A stretch of DNA of 64,000 nucleotides from Schaalia sp. JY-X169 (GCF_014069575.1 NZ_CP059675.1:310001-374000); one strand, 5' to 3'; positions 44,528-55,369 are shown, counted from the stretch's first letter. Numbers and translations are program-made. Notes: a model not told the origin generated them from the letters alone.

Positions 44528-45828
44528 TGGAGACCTTCACAGCCCCCGACCCCTTGACCCCGGCACTGACCAAGTACTGGGACACCGAGGAATCATGGAC
44601 TCTGGCGACCGCGCTTCGCAATGGTGCCTACCAGGGTCTGAAGCGGGCCAAAGAGATGGCGCCCGCCGACATCACACAAGCCGTTAAGGACGCGGGAATC
44701 AGGGGCCGTGGTGGCGCTGGATTCCCCACCGGGTTGAAATGGTCTTTCCTTCCTCCCGATGATGGCAAGCCACGTTACCTGGTGGTCAACGCCGACGAAT
44801 CTGAGCCGGGCACCTGCAAGGATATTCCGCTGATCATGGCGGACCCTCACCTGCTGGTTGAAGGTGTGGCCATCGCATCACGCGCGATCAACTGCCACCA
44901 TGCTTTCATCTACCTGAGGGGCGAGGTCGTCCACGTCTACCGGCGTCTGCTGGAAGCCATCCATGAAGCTGAAGAAGCCGGGCTGCTCGACGGACTCAAA
45001 GTCACTGCCCACGCGGGTGCAGGAGCCTACATCTGCGGTGAAGAAACAGCACTGCTCGACTCCCTAGAGGGGCGGCGCGGACACCCCCGATTGAAGCCAC
45101 CATTCCCGGCCGTCGCCGGTCTCTACGCCCGACCCAGCGTTGTCAACAACGTTGAGACCATCGCGGATGTCGCCCTCGTCTTCCGTCACTCCCCACAGTG
45201 GTACGCCTCAATGGGGACTGAGCGATCGAAGGGATGCGGCCTCTTCTCCGTTTCAGGACACGTAGAGAAGCCAGGCCAATACGAGGCACCTTTCGGTGTC
45301 ACCATGCGGGAACTCCTCGGATACTCCGGTGGGATCCGCAAGGGGCACAAGTTGAAGTTCTGGACGCCAGGTGGATCATCAACCCCGCTGTTCACCGAAA
45401 AGGATCTCGATGTTCCCCTCGACTACGAGGGCGTTGCAGCGGCAGGCTCCATGCTTGGCACCCGCGCTTTGCAGATGTTTGATGAAACCACTTCGGTGGT
45501 GCGAACAATCCGCATGTGGACGGAGTTCTACCAGCACGAATCCTGTGGCAAGTGCACCCCCTGTCGTGAGGGTACCTACTGGCTCAAGCAGATCATGTTG
45601 CGTCTTGAGAGAGGTGAGGGACGCCCTGGCGACCTCGAACTACTTGACGACGTTGCAGGGAACATTGCGGGCCGCTCATTCTGTGCCCTCGGTGACGCTG
45701 CCGCTACCCCGGTCATGTCGGCTCTGAAGCTGTTCCGCGAGGAGTTCGAAGCCGGAATGACGACGCCCGCATGGGAACTCTTCCCCTATGAGCGTTCGAC
45801 GATCTTTCCCCAGGGAGGTGCTCAGTGA
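44524..45828 (+). CDS. nuoF: NADH-quinone oxidoreductase subunit F
   Basis: A 434-residue subunit that binds NADH and FMN. The glycine-rich loop is GRGGAGFPTGLKWSFLP, the FMN/NADH region includes GAGAYICGEETALLDSLEG, and the N3 cluster ligands lie in HESCGKCTPCREGTYW. The start is GTG 44524 or ATG 44527; AAGGGAG upstream suits either. It overlaps nuoE and nuoG. Confidence 0.97.
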   Translation: MMETFTAPDPLTPALTKYWDTEESWTLATALRNGAYQGLKRAKEMAPADITQAVKDAGIRGRGGAGFPTGLKWSFLPPDDGKPRYLVVNADESEPGTCKDIPLIMADPHLLVEGVAIASRAINCHHAFIYLRGEVVHVYRRLLEAIHEAEEAGLLDGLKVTAHAGAGAYICGEETALLDSLEGRRGHPRLKPPFPAVAGLYARPSVVNNVETIADVALVFRHSPQWYASMGTERSKGCGLFSVSGHVEKPGQYEAPFGVTMRELLGYSGGIRKGHKLKFWTPGGSSTPLFTEKDLDVPLDYEGVAAAGSMLGTRALQMFDETTSVVRTIRMWTEFYQHESCGKCTPCREGTYWLKQIMLRLERGEGRPGDLELLDDVAGNIAGRSFCALGDAAATPVMSALKLFREEFEAGMTTPAWELFPYERSTIFPQGGAQ

Positions 45829-48398
45829 CTGAGAACAACATGGTGACGCTCACCATCGACGGTACCGAGGTTGAAGCTCCCGCGGGAACGCTGATTATTC
45901 GCGCTGCCGAGCAGGCTGGTATCCGCATTCCGCGCTTCTGTGACCACCCGCTCTTGAAGCCGGTCGCCGCATGCCGACAGTGTCTGGTCGACGTGGGAAC
46001 CCCCGACCGTGATGGCAACTTGAGGATGATGCCGAAGCCTCAGCCGTCATGCGCCATCGAAGTCAGCCCCGGGATGGTTGTCAACACGCAGCACACCTCT
46101 GCGGTTGCGCTCAAGGCACAGACCGGCGTGATGGAGTTCCTGCTCATCAACCACCCCCTTGATTGCCCAATCTGCGATAAGGGCGGCGAATGCCCACTGC
46201 AGAACCAGGCAATGACCGAGGGCGAGCCGGATTCTCGCTTCCACGGTGCCAAGCGCGTTTACAAGAAGCCGATGCGGCTCACCACCCAGATTCTTTTGGA
46301 TCGGGACCGCTGCATCCTCTGCCAGCGTTGCGTCAGGTTTGCCAAAGAGATCCCCGGGGATGCTTTCCTCGATCTCCAGGGTCGCGGTGGGGGCTCCTCG
46401 CCAGAGGATCACCACCACTTCATGGGTGAGCAGGTCGGTACCTTTGACGCCGAAGTTCTTGACTTCTTCGTCGAGGGCGTCGCAGGCCCGGAACGTACCG
46501 ACATTTCCGGCCCCTACGGGCGCGAAGGCATCATTTCTTCCGTTTACTCGGGTCCTGAAAAGAAGTCTGACAAGGACATGGCGGGGCGCACCTTTGCCTC
46601 GTACTTCTCGGGAAACATCATTCAGATCTGCCCGGTCGGTGCGCTGACATCGGCAACCTATCGGTTCCGTGCCCGCCCCTTCGACCTCGTCTCAACGCCT
46701 TCGGTCGCCGAGCACGATGCTTCCGGAAGCGCGGTACGCATTGACGTTCGTCGCGCGGAGGTGACCAGGAAGCTCTCCGGGAATGATCCCCAGGTCAACG
46801 AGGAGTGGATTACCGACAAAGACCGGTTCGCGTTCCCCTGGTACAAACAACAGGATCGCCTCAGCATTCCCCTTGTACGTGAAGACGGAAAACTCGTTAG
46901 CACCTCTTGGTCTGATGCGCTTGACCGCGCCGCCAAGGGCCTCGCAAAAGCCGCTAAGGGGAACGGTGTCGGCTTGCTCCCCGGGGGACGTAGCGCATTT
47001 GAGGATGCCTGGGCATGGTCAAAGTTTGCTCGGGTGGTCCTCGGTACCAACAACGTGGACTCGCGTTGGCGCAGACAGAGTGACGAGGAACTGGGCTTCC
47101 TCGGAGCCCACGTCGCGGGACGCGGCCTCGGCGTTACATACGAGGACGTCCAGAAGAGCGGGACCGCACTCCTTGTGGCCTTCGAGGCCGAGGACGAATG
47201 TGGCTCGCTGTTCCTGCGTTTGCGTAAGGGGCTGAGCGCCGGAACGGTGAAGGTCGCAACCATCGCTCCACTACTGTCACGCGGAAGCGAAAAGTTGGAC
47301 GCGCAGCTTATTGCAGCTCGCCCAGGTGACGAAGTAGCGGCCGTTGATGCGATCGCGGAAGATGGCGCACACGCGGACCTGTTCCAAGGACTTGCCGACG
47401 GCGGTGTCATCCTGGTGGGTGAACGCGCCGCGCAGACTCCCGGGCTCTTTGCGGCACTTGAACGCCTCTGCTCACGCACGGGAGCCAAGATTGCATGGGT
47501 TCCTCGCAGAAGCGGCGACAGGGGATCGGTTGATGCCGGTCTGCTACCCAACCTGCTGCCCTTCGGGCGTCCCGTGGCAGATGCTGAAGCCAGGGATTCA
47601 CTTGGCTGGGGGGCGCTACCAGCGGCCGAAGGATTGACCGCGACGCAGATGCTTAAGGCTGGAGCCGAAGGTCGCTTAGACGCCCTCGTCATCGGTGGAA
47701 TCGATCTGCGCGACTGGGAAGACCCGGCCGCAGCGCGCGATGCCATTGAGAAGACGAGCTTTGTTGTGGCTCTGGAGGTTCGCAATACGGAAGTGACTTC
47801 CCTAGCGGATGTTGTCTTCCCGGTCGCGCCTCCCGTCGAGAAGAACGGCACGTTTATCAACTGGGAAGGTCGCCTACGTCCCTTCGGCCAGTCGATTGCA
47901 TCACGCACCATGCCTGATCGTGAAGTTCTGGGCATGCTTGCCAGCGAACTTGGAATTGATCTCGGTGTTGAGAGCCTCAACCACGTGTATGCGGAGGTCA
48001 ACCCCCTCATGTCGTGGCGTGGAGCTAGGACAAAGACACAGGCGGATCCCCAATTAGGATCTGTACCCCTGCCAGATGACAAGTTTGTTCTCGCTTCCCA
48101 TAAGGTGATGGTCGACCTCGGGCGCATGCTCGATGGCGCTGACGACCTCAGGCTCAGCGCACGCCGAGTCGTCGCCCTGGTATCGAAGAAGTCTCTGGAG
48201 TCACTTGCCATTCCCGGCGACTTCCAGGTTGAGATTTCCGGCCCCAGAGGTACCTTGACAGTCCCTATTGAGGCGGCTGAAGTTGCCGACGGGACAGTTT
48301 GGCTTCCCGAATGCTCAACTGGTGAGGGAATCAACCAGGACCTGGCTCCGGCCGGCGGCTCCGTGACAATTACTCCTGCAAGAGAGGTGGCCCAGTGA
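45825..48398 (+). CDS. nuoG: NADH-quinone oxidoreductase subunit G
   Basis: An 857-residue iron-sulphur subunit. N-terminal [2Fe-2S] ligands lie in FCDHPLLKPVAACRQCLVDV, followed by DCPICDKGGECPLQ and DRCILCQRCVRFAKEI for further clusters. A molybdopterin-oxidoreductase-like domain without active cofactor residues occupies about 230-780. The C-terminal part has a small beta domain. Length is at the upper end for the family. The GTG at 45825 overlaps the nuoF stop by four bases. Confidence 0.96.
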   Translation: MTENNMVTLTIDGTEVEAPAGTLIIRAAEQAGIRIPRFCDHPLLKPVAACRQCLVDVGTPDRDGNLRMMPKPQPSCAIEVSPGMVVNTQHTSAVALKAQTGVMEFLLINHPLDCPICDKGGECPLQNQAMTEGEPDSRFHGAKRVYKKPMRLTTQILLDRDRCILCQRCVRFAKEIPGDAFLDLQGRGGGSSPEDHHHFMGEQVGTFDAEVLDFFVEGVAGPERTDISGPYGREGIISSVYSGPEKKSDKDMAGRTFASYFSGNIIQICPVGALTSATYRFRARPFDLVSTPSVAEHDASGSAVRIDVRRAEVTRKLSGNDPQVNEEWITDKDRFAFPWYKQQDRLSIPLVREDGKLVSTSWSDALDRAAKGLAKAAKGNGVGLLPGGRSAFEDAWAWSKFARVVLGTNNVDSRWRRQSDEELGFLGAHVAGRGLGVTYEDVQKSGTALLVAFEAEDECGSLFLRLRKGLSAGTVKVATIAPLLSRGSEKLDAQLIAARPGDEVAAVDAIAEDGAHADLFQGLADGGVILVGERAAQTPGLFAALERLCSRTGAKIAWVPRRSGDRGSVDAGLLPNLLPFGRPVADAEARDSLGWGALPAAEGLTATQMLKAGAEGRLDALVIGGIDLRDWEDPAAARDAIEKTSFVVALEVRNTEVTSLADVVFPVAPPVEKNGTFINWEGRLRPFGQSIASRTMPDREVLGMLASELGIDLGVESLNHVYAEVNPLMSWRGARTKTQADPQLGSVPLPDDKFVLASHKVMVDLGRMLDGADDLRLSARRVVALVSKKSLESLAIPGDFQVEISGPRGTLTVPIEAAEVADGTVWLPECSTGEGINQDLAPAGGSVTITPAREVAQ

Positions 48399-49786
48399 TG
48401 AGCGGGCTGACGATCACAGCACTTGGGACTTCCACGGCAGGGCTTCTCCCGGCCTGGGGCGTCCCTGAATACACGGTTGCTGACTTTTCAGATACGACCT
48501 GGTGGCTGGTTCTGATTAAGGCAATCTTCATTGTCCTCTTCTTGATCCTCTCCGTCATCATGGCGCTGTGGGTTGAGAGGCGGGCGCTTGGCCGGATGCA
48601 AACCCGACACGGCCCCAACGTAGCGGGTCCACTCGGCTTACTCCAGGCTATTGCCGATGCCGGAAAGATGCTCTTCAAGGAAGAGATCTGGACGAAACGA
48701 AGCGATAAGTTTCTGTACTTCTTGGCACCCGTCATCATGGCGTTCGCTGCCTTCTCCGTACTGGCAGTGATTCCGTTTGGGCCCAATGTCAACATGTTTG
48801 GCCACTCCACACCGCTGATGGTTACGGACATGCCTGTTGCCACTCTTTACATCCTGGCGATCACATCACTCGGCGTCTACGGGGTCGTCCTCGGCGGTTG
48901 GTCAGCACGCTCAACACTCCCGCTTTACGGCGCAGTGCGGTCTTCAGCCCAGATGGTGTCATACGAACTCTCAATGGGAATGGCTCTGGTCTCCGTGTTC
49001 CTCATGGCTGGGACAATGTCCACATCAGAGATCGTTGCCTCGCAGGGAAGTGTCTGGTGGGCATTCGCCCTCGCACCCGCATTCGTCATCTACCTGATCT
49101 CTATGGTCGGTGAAGTCAACCGTCTCCCATTCGACCTCCCAGAGGCCGAGGGCGAGCTGGTGGCCGGGCATATGACTGAGTACTCGTCGATGAAGTTCGG
49201 CTGGTACTACCTGGCTGAGTACATCAACATGCTCAATGTTTCAGCGGTCGCAGCAACCATGTTCCTTGGCGGATGGCATGCCCCGTGGCCTTTCAGCCAC
49301 ATCGCACCACTCAATGACGGCTGGTGGGGAATGTTCTGGCTGATCTTCAAGATCTGGGTGCTGATGTTTGCAATGATCTGGACTCGTGGAACGCTGCTTC
49401 GTCTGCGCTACGACCAGTTCATGAACCTGGGTTGGAAGGGCCTCATTCCAGTCGCCCTTGTCTGGATCGTTCTGGTTGCCGTCATGCGTGGCGTGCAGAC
49501 CTGGGTTTCTGGATCCTGGTTGGTCCTATTTACGGTCATGCTTGCGGTTGTCATCCTGGTGGCAGTTGTGGTCTATCTGGTTGCTACACCTTCAGACCAG
49601 GGTGAAGAAGAAGGAGTTGACCCGGATGCTCCCTTCGACGCCTTCCTGGGTGGCTATCCGGCACCGCCTGTCTTGGGTCAGAAGCTGCCGCCCTCGCCTC
49701 GGGCAGGTCGCGCAAAAGTGGCCGTGACTGCCGTTGCTGAAACGGATGAAACTATTCCCGCAATTCAGGAGGATAGCAATGACTGA
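48395..49786 (+). CDS. nuoH: NADH-quinone oxidoreductase subunit H
   Basis: A 463-residue membrane subunit linking the peripheral arm to the proton-pumping arm. About eight helices are visible. Signatures are [19 protein letters not shown] and the quinone-tunnel loop [19 protein letters not shown], plus FIWIRGTLxRLRYDQ-like text at [18 protein letters not shown] polar extension of about 70 residues follows the last helix. The end overlaps the nuoI start by eight bases. Confidence 0.96.
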   Translation: MMSGLTITALGTSTAGLLPAWGVPEYTVADFSDTTWWLVLIKAIFIVLFLILSVIMALWVERRALGRMQTRHGPNVAGPLGLLQAIADAGKMLFKEEIWTKRSDKFLYFLAPVIMAFAAFSVLAVIPFGPNVNMFGHSTPLMVTDMPVATLYILAITSLGVYGVVLGGWSARSTLPLYGAVRSSAQMVSYELSMGMALVSVFLMAGTMSTSEIVASQGSVWWAFALAPAFVIYLISMVGEVNRLPFDLPEAEGELVAGHMTEYSSMKFGWYYLAEYINMLNVSAVAATMFLGGWHAPWPFSHIAPLNDGWWGMFWLIFKIWVLMFAMIWTRGTLLRLRYDQFMNLGWKGLIPVALVWIVLVAVMRGVQTWVSGSWLVLFTVMLAVVILVAVVVYLVATPSDQGEEEGVDPDAPFDAFLGGYPAPPVLGQKLPPSPRAGRAKVAVTAVAETDETIPAIQEDSND

Positions 49787-50450
49787 CGATCCGAAGCAGA
49801 TGCGCTACGAGAGGGACCCGAAAGGCCCCATCGGTGAGTTCTTCGCGCCGGTTGCAGGATACGGCGTGACATTTTCATCAATGTTCCGGCCGATGGTCAC
49901 CGAGCAGTACCCGTTCGAAGCGCCACATGTCCAACCTAGGTTCCATGGGCGTCACAACCTCAACATCTATCCGGATGGGCTTGAGAAGTGCATCGGCTGC
50001 GAGCTGTGCGCATGGGCATGCCCGGCTGATGCAATCCTGGTTGAGGCCGCGTCCAACACACCGGATGCACAGTTCTCTCCAGGGGAGCGGTTTGGGCGCG
50101 TCTACCAAATCAACTACCTGCGATGCATCTTTTGCGGGTTCTGCATCGACGCGTGTCCGACCAGAGCGCTAACAATGGGCAACGATTTTGAGTTGGCCGA
50201 GTACGAGCGCATCGCCGACATTTATGACAAAGACATGCTGCTCGCAAAGCTTCCCGAGGGCGCTCTGGCAGCCCCCCACCCAATGGTTGAGGGGACAAGC
50301 GACATCGACTACTACGAGGGTGAAATCACCGGACCGACCCAAGCACAGGTTGACTGGGTCAAGCAGAACCGTCCCGATGATCCCTCTCTTGCGACAGCGC
50401 GCGCAGTACCGGCGCGCGCAGAAGCACCAGCAAAGAAGGAGGCCAACTGA
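49779..50450 (+). CDS. nuoI: NADH-quinone oxidoreductase subunit I
   Basis: A 223-residue ferredoxin-type subunit with two [4Fe-4S] clusters (N6a, N6b): [16 protein letters not shown] and [16 protein letters not shown]. The ATG at 49779 was chosen because AGGAGG lies eight bases upstream; an earlier in-frame start would read through the nuoH tail. The C terminus is a charged Ala/Lys-rich extension. Confidence 0.96.
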   Translation: MTDDPKQMRYERDPKGPIGEFFAPVAGYGVTFSSMFRPMVTEQYPFEAPHVQPRFHGRHNLNIYPDGLEKCIGCELCAWACPADAILVEAASNTPDAQFSPGERFGRVYQINYLRCIFCGFCIDACPTRALTMGNDFELAEYERIADIYDKDMLLAKLPEGALAAPHPMVEGTSDIDYYEGEITGPTQAQVDWVKQNRPDDPSLATARAVPARAEAPAKKEAN

Positions 50451-51400
50451 TGTCTCTGCTGCCCATGGGGGCGTGGCCCCAAATGAGCGGGACGGGGGAG
50501 GCGGTCCTCTTCTGGATTGTCGGATCACTGATGGTGTGTGGCGCACTCGGGGTGCTGCTTTTCCGTAAGGCCGCCTACGCCGTCCTCAGCATGGTCGTGG
50601 TCATGGTAGGAATGGCCATCCTCTTCTTCGCGCTTGAAGCCCCATTCAATGCTTCCGTGCAGGTAATCGTCTATACGGGCGCGATCTTGATGCTCTTCCT
50701 ATTCGTCATCATGATGATTGGTCTGGGTGCAACGGACGGATACCTTGAACAGAGACGTGGGTTCATCTGGGCGGGCGTGCTGTTTGGTGGGGCCCTAGCG
50801 GTGCTTCTGGTCTCCACGGTTGTAATCTCAACTGTTCCGGGGCCTGGCCAGATAGCCGATGACCCGTACTCAAACGTTCCCGTTACCGCTCTTGCCGTGA
50901 ATCTGTTCCAAGAACACTGGCTGACCATTCAGGTGGTGGCGGCACTGCTCATTACCGCTGCAGTCGGCGCGGTTTTGCTGACGCACAGCGACAATCTGGG
51001 ACCGAAGCTGTCACAGCGATCGGTCGCTAAGGCACGGATGATGCTTTACAAGAAGGCTGGTCGACATGTCGGGCAGATGCCGCCGCCCGGTGTTTGGGCT
51101 ACGGGCAACGCTGTAGACAACCCAGCAATCGCCGGTGACACGCTGGAAGTTTCCGAAGAATCAATCCCACGTGTGCTGCGTCTGCGTGGACTTGAGAAGC
51201 CCATGGGCCAAGTAAGTCCCCAGGTGGCAGAAGCCTTGCGGCTGGCAAGAACGGATGATCGTTCGGTGAGCCCGTGGGGTGGCAAGGTTGAGGTCAAGCA
51301 GTCCAAGGCGTGGGGTATGCGCGGTGACGGAGCTCCGACCGGCATGATGCAGATGCACTTTGAGGACACCGCTACAGAGGAAACGGAGGAGGCAAAGTGA
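50450..51400 (+). CDS. nuoJ: NADH-quinone oxidoreductase subunit J
   Basis: A 316-residue membrane subunit. The conserved part (about 15-190) has five helices, including FRKAAYAVLSMVVVMVGMAI-like text and IVYTGAILMLFLFVIMMIG, a family signature. A polar, probably cytoplasmic tail of more than 110 residues follows; E. coli NuoJ has only about 184 residues in total. The start uses the last base of the nuoI stop (TGATG). Confidence 0.95.
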   Translation: MSLLPMGAWPQMSGTGEAVLFWIVGSLMVCGALGVLLFRKAAYAVLSMVVVMVGMAILFFALEAPFNASVQVIVYTGAILMLFLFVIMMIGLGATDGYLEQRRGFIWAGVLFGGALAVLLVSTVVISTVPGPGQIADDPYSNVPVTALAVNLFQEHWLTIQVVAALLITAAVGAVLLTHSDNLGPKLSQRSVAKARMMLYKKAGRHVGQMPPPGVWATGNAVDNPAIAGDTLEVSEESIPRVLRLRGLEKPMGQVSPQVAEALRLARTDDRSVSPWGGKVEVKQSKAWGMRGDGAPTGMMQMHFEDTATEETEEAK

Positions 51401-51696
51401 GTCTCGCATTTTACATCGCGCTAGCCGGGATCCTGTTTTCCATCGGCGCTGTTACCGTCGTCGTGCGTAAATCGGTGATCATTTCACTGCTTGGAGTTGA
51501 GCTGATGCTCAACTCAGCAAGCCTTGTCTTCATAACCTTCTCACGAGTCCTGGGTGACTATTCCGGACAGGTCATGGCATTCTTCGTGATGATCGTGGCC
51601 GCGGCAGAAGTGGTGGTGGGACTCTCGATCGTTGTGGCGATATTCAAGAGTCGAGCCACAACCGACCTCGACCAGAACGTCGCACTGAGGAAGTAG
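51397..51696 (+). CDS. nuoK: NADH-quinone oxidoreductase subunit K
   Basis: A 99-residue three-helix subunit, related to MrpC. The conserved intramembrane glutamates used in proton transfer lie in LLGVELMLNSASLVF and AAAEVVVGLSIVVAIF. Length is exactly typical. The GTG overlaps nuoJ by four bases. Confidence 0.97.
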   Translation: MSLAFYIALAGILFSIGAVTVVVRKSVIISLLGVELMLNSASLVFITFSRVLGDYSGQVMAFFVMIVAAAEVVVGLSIVVAIFKSRATTDLDQNVALRK

Positions 51697-51703
51697 TGGA
51701 GAG

Positions 51704-53707
51704 ATGAATTCTATGCTCGCGGCCGTAGCCGCCGTACTTCCCGCCTCTGATGCCTGGGTCGGGCCCGTCGCAACACAGGAAGCCACAGGCCCCGCAGCCT
51801 TTGCATCGTTGCTGTTCGTTGTTCCGTTGGCGGTGGCTGCCTTCCTACTGCTCGGGGGCAATCGCACCAACAAGTGGGGCCATTGGGTTGCGGTTGCTGC
51901 CTCGTGGTTCTCCTTCGCTCTGGGTGTAGCAATCCTCATTCAGATGATGGGTCTTCCCGCGTCAGACCGTCGCTTCACACAGACGCTCTTCACGTGGATT
52001 CCAGCGGGAGACTTCCAGGTTGACTTCGGTCTGCTGGTTGACCCACTGTCAATGACTTTTGTCATGCTGGTGACCCTGGTTGGTTCCCTGATTCTGGTCT
52101 ACTCGGTGGGATACATGGAGCATGATCCCGCACGACGCCGCTTCTTCGCATACCTGGTGCTCTTCATCGCTTCCATGTTGGTGCTGGTCCTGGCCAACAA
52201 CTACACGGCCATGTTCCTCGGTTGGGAAGGTGTAGGTCTTTCCTCATACCTGCTAATCGGGTTCTGGAACCAGGTGCCATCCAACGCCTCTGCGGCCAAC
52301 AAAGCATTCATCATGAACCGTATCGGTGACGTGGGCTTCTTGATCGCTATGATGGCGATGGTTGCGGCGTTCAACTCAACGACATTTGATGATGTCAACG
52401 CTGGTGTCGCTGGTGCGAGCCAGGGCACGGCAACGGTAATCGGCATCTTCCTGCTGGTCGCCGCCTGTGCGAAGTCCGCCCAGTTCCCCCTTCAGGCTTG
52501 GCTTGGAGACGCGATGGCGGGCCCCACCCCGGTTTCCGCCCTCATCCACGCTGCAACCATGGTGACTGCCGGTGTCTACCTCATCGTTCGTTCGGGCACC
52601 ATCTTCATCTACGCTCCAATCGCGATGGCGTGCGTTGCGGTGGTCGGCCTGATAACACTGATCCTTGGGGCCCTGATCGGTTCGTTCAAGGACGACATTA
52701 AGAAGGCCCTGGCTGCATCCACAATGTCCCAGTTGGGCTACATGATGCTGGGCGCTGGACTCGGTCCGATTGGCTGGGCCTTCGCAATCTTCCACCTGCT
52801 AACCCACGGCTTCTTCAAGTCGCTCCTGTTCCTTGGTGCAGGTTCCGTCATGCACGGCATGAACGACCAGGTCAACATGCGTCGCTTCGGTGGCTTGCGC
52901 AAGTTCATGGTGGTTACCTGGATAACGTTCATGATGGGTTGGCTGGCAATCCTTGGCGTCCCACCATTCTCAGGATACTGGTCAAAGGACCACATCATCG
53001 AAGCCGCATTCTCCACGTCGACCTTCGCCGGTGCGGATGCACCGTGGGCCGCGTGGGTATTTGGATCCGTGGCCGTCCTCGGCGCAGCAATGACCGCCTT
53101 CTACATGTCACGAATGTTCTTCATGACGTTCTCCGGCAAGGCCCGGTGGACATCTGATGTCGATGGCGGTGCAGTGCACCCGCACGAATCGAAGCCGATA
53201 ATGACTGTTCCAATGATCATCTTGGCGGTATTCGCAGTCGGCCTCGGCGGGGTCCTCTCCATCAATGATGTCTTCACTACCTGGCTGACTCCGGCCATTG
53301 GTCCGGTAGATCACGCTGAGCCCGTGCTGAGTGCTATCTGGATCCAGATCATCACACTGGTACTCGTGTTGATCGCTGCGGCCTTCGCCTGGGTCAAGTT
53401 TGGTAAAGAAGCAGTACCGAAGGCCGCGCCTTACGGCAACGCATTCAGTCGCGCGGCGCGCAATGACTTCTACCAGGACGAGATCAATGAGGTTATTGCA
53501 GTGGCACCCACCACTGCCGCCGTCGAAGGCGTCACCGCAGTTGATCGGTACGGCATTGATGGGGGCATCAATGGGCTGGGACGACTCAGTGTTTGGACCG
53601 GTAAAGTCATCGCTTGGACCGAGACCGGGTACCTGCGTTCCTACGCCGGTTACATGCTTGGTGGCGTCGTTGTAATAGTTGCGATCGTCCTAGGATTCAG
53701 GCTCTAG
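51704..53707 (+). CDS. nuoL: NADH-quinone oxidoreductase subunit L
   Basis: A 667-residue antiporter-like proton channel with about 16 helices including the long lateral C-terminal helix. The signature FLGWEGVGLSSYLLIGFW contains the key Glu, and the lysine helix is in CAKSAQFPLQAWLGDAMAGP; HAATMVTAGVYLIVR follows. The start may be ATG 51704 or ATG 51713; the second has better spacing from GGAGAG. Confidence 0.97.
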   Translation: MNSMLAAVAAVLPASDAWVGPVATQEATGPAAFASLLFVVPLAVAAFLLLGGNRTNKWGHWVAVAASWFSFALGVAILIQMMGLPASDRRFTQTLFTWIPAGDFQVDFGLLVDPLSMTFVMLVTLVGSLILVYSVGYMEHDPARRRFFAYLVLFIASMLVLVLANNYTAMFLGWEGVGLSSYLLIGFWNQVPSNASAANKAFIMNRIGDVGFLIAMMAMVAAFNSTTFDDVNAGVAGASQGTATVIGIFLLVAACAKSAQFPLQAWLGDAMAGPTPVSALIHAATMVTAGVYLIVRSGTIFIYAPIAMACVAVVGLITLILGALIGSFKDDIKKALAASTMSQLGYMMLGAGLGPIGWAFAIFHLLTHGFFKSLLFLGAGSVMHGMNDQVNMRRFGGLRKFMVVTWITFMMGWLAILGVPPFSGYWSKDHIIEAAFSTSTFAGADAPWAAWVFGSVAVLGAAMTAFYMSRMFFMTFSGKARWTSDVDGGAVHPHESKPIMTVPMIILAVFAVGLGGVLSINDVFTTWLTPAIGPVDHAEPVLSAIWIQIITLVLVLIAAAFAWVKFGKEAVPKAAPYGNAFSRAARNDFYQDEINEVIAVAPTTAAVEGVTAVDRYGIDGGINGLGRLSVWTGKVIAWTETGYLRSYAGYMLGGVVVIVAIVLGFRL

Positions 53708-53722
53708 GGCCGGAGGAGAATC

Positions 53723-55369
53723 GTGGAAAGTTTGAATCTCATTCCCGCTGCTACGCAGATGTTTGCATCGGCGGTTGCCACACCCTCGACAGGGCCCTGG
53801 CTAACACTGCTGGTGGTCTTGCCGGCGCTCGTTGCCCTGGTGATCTGGTTGGTCCCCGCCGCTCGCGCCAAAGGTCGCGTCATCGCTCTGGGTGCTTCAG
53901 TGCTTGAACTGATCGCCTTCGTGGTTATCGCGTTCACATTCGATTGGGCAGCTTCCTCAACGACTCAACTCCTTGAGTCATACGAATGGATCCCACCCCT
54001 GGGAATCACCTGGTCTCTGGGAGTTAACGCCCTCGGACTTGTGATGCTGCTCCTGACGGGACTCCTGGTGCCGCTGGTCCTAATTGCTGCTAAGAACGAG
54101 GACGACGACGAGGTACGTGGTGGAGGCTATGCGGCCCTGATCATGGCCCTGTATGCATTCATTGTCATCATCTTTGCCTCTTACGACCTCGTCCTCTTCT
54201 ACATCGCTTTTGAAGCCATGCTGATCCCTGTGTTCTTCATGATTTCGCGCTACGGAACCGGTGAGAACCGCCGTCGAGCTGCCATGAAGTTCCTGCTCTA
54301 CTCGCTAGCGGGTGGCCTGGTCATGCTGGGTGGAATCGTTGTGATTGGCGCCCTCGGGATGGGCGGAACCAGCACTCTGTTCCGCTACGACTTCCTGCAG
54401 CAGACCCTGCCGACTCTCTCGGTGGGATGGCAGATGGCAATCTTCCTTCCCCTCTTCATTGCATTTGCAATCAAGGCCCCAATGGTGCCGGTTCACACCT
54501 GGCTGCCCGACACGGCTGCGGAAGCACGACCTGGGACATCCACTCTGCTGGTGGGTATCCTCGACAAAATCGGCACCTACGGCATGATCATCATGGCGGT
54601 GTCCTTCCTTCCGGGTGCAACCGCAATGGTGCGCCCCACAATCCTTGTCCTTGCAGTGATTTCCATTATTTGGGGCGGGCTTGCGGCGAATGGCCAGAAG
54701 GATCTCATGAGGCTGGTGTCGTTCACCTCGGTGTCCCACTTCGGCTTCATCGTCCTCGGCATCTTCATTGGCTCAGACCTGGCACTGACCGGTGCAATGT
54801 TCTACATGGTTGCTCACGGCCTGTCGATCGCCGCACTATTCCTGATTTCAGGGTTCCTGGTGCAGCGTGGGGGCAGTGCACAGATCTCTTCCTACGGCGG
54901 TCTCCAACGTGTGACACCGGTGCTGGCTGGAACCTGGCTTTTTGCGGGGCTCGCCTCGATTGCACTGCCTGGTCTGTCCGGGTTCGTCCCCGAGTACATG
55001 GTGCTCATGGGGACCTACAAGGTCTCGGTACCGTTGGCACTCTTTGCCGTCACCGGCGTTATCTTGGCAGCCATGTACATCCTCTTGCCGTATCAGAAGA
55101 TGTTCACGGGTCCAATCAATCCTCAGCGCGCAGGGCTGGCCGACTTGGACGGGCGCGAGAAGTTGGTAGTCTCGCCGCTGATCGTTGGAATGGTCGTCCT
55201 AGGCATCTGGTCTGCACCACTCGTTGGGTCGCTACAGCAGATTTCAGAGAACTTGGAACCCAACATTACGTTTGTGTCTGAGACGGCACCCGAGGTGACG
55301 GGTAGCCCCGCCCTGGGGATCATCTCGCCCTCTTCCACCGCTGACCTCAATGAAGGGAATGCACAGTGA
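53723..55369 (+). CDS. nuoM: NADH-quinone oxidoreductase subunit M
   Basis: A 548-residue antiporter-like subunit with about 14 helices. Visible are YIAFEAMLIPVFFMISRYG with the conserved Glu, FAIKAPMVPVHTWLPDTAAE with the Lys, and SVSHFGFIVLGIFIGSD. The GTG at 53723 is preceded by GGAGGAG. The N terminus carries an extra segment of about 30 residues. Confidence 0.97.
   Translation: MESLNLIPAATQMFASAVATPSTGPWLTLLVVLPALVALVIWLVPAARAKGRVIALGASVLELIAFVVIAFTFDWAASSTTQLLESYEWIPPLGITWSLGVNALGLVMLLLTGLLVPLVLIAAKNEDDDEVRGGGYAALIMALYAFIVIIFASYDLVLFYIAFEAMLIPVFFMISRYGTGENRRRAAMKFLLYSLAGGLVMLGGIVVIGALGMGGTSTLFRYDFLQQTLPTLSVGWQMAIFLPLFIAFAIKAPMVPVHTWLPDTAAEARPGTSTLLVGILDKIGTYGMIIMAVSFLPGATAMVRPTILVLAVISIIWGGLAANGQKDLMRLVSFTSVSHFGFIVLGIFIGSDLALTGAMFYMVAHGLSIAALFLISGFLVQRGGSAQISSYGGLQRVTPVLAGTWLFAGLASIALPGLSGFVPEYMVLMGTYKVSVPLALFAVTGVILAAMYILLPYQKMFTGPINPQRAGLADLDGREKLVVSPLIVGMVVLGIWSAPLVGSLQQISENLEPNITFVSETAPEVTGSPALGIISPSSTADLNEGNAQ

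Noticed and set aside
46658-48334. 558-codon minus-strand frame opposite nuoG
   Set aside because: An antisense shadow caused by G+C-rich codon structure; Ser/Arg/Pro-rich with no motif.
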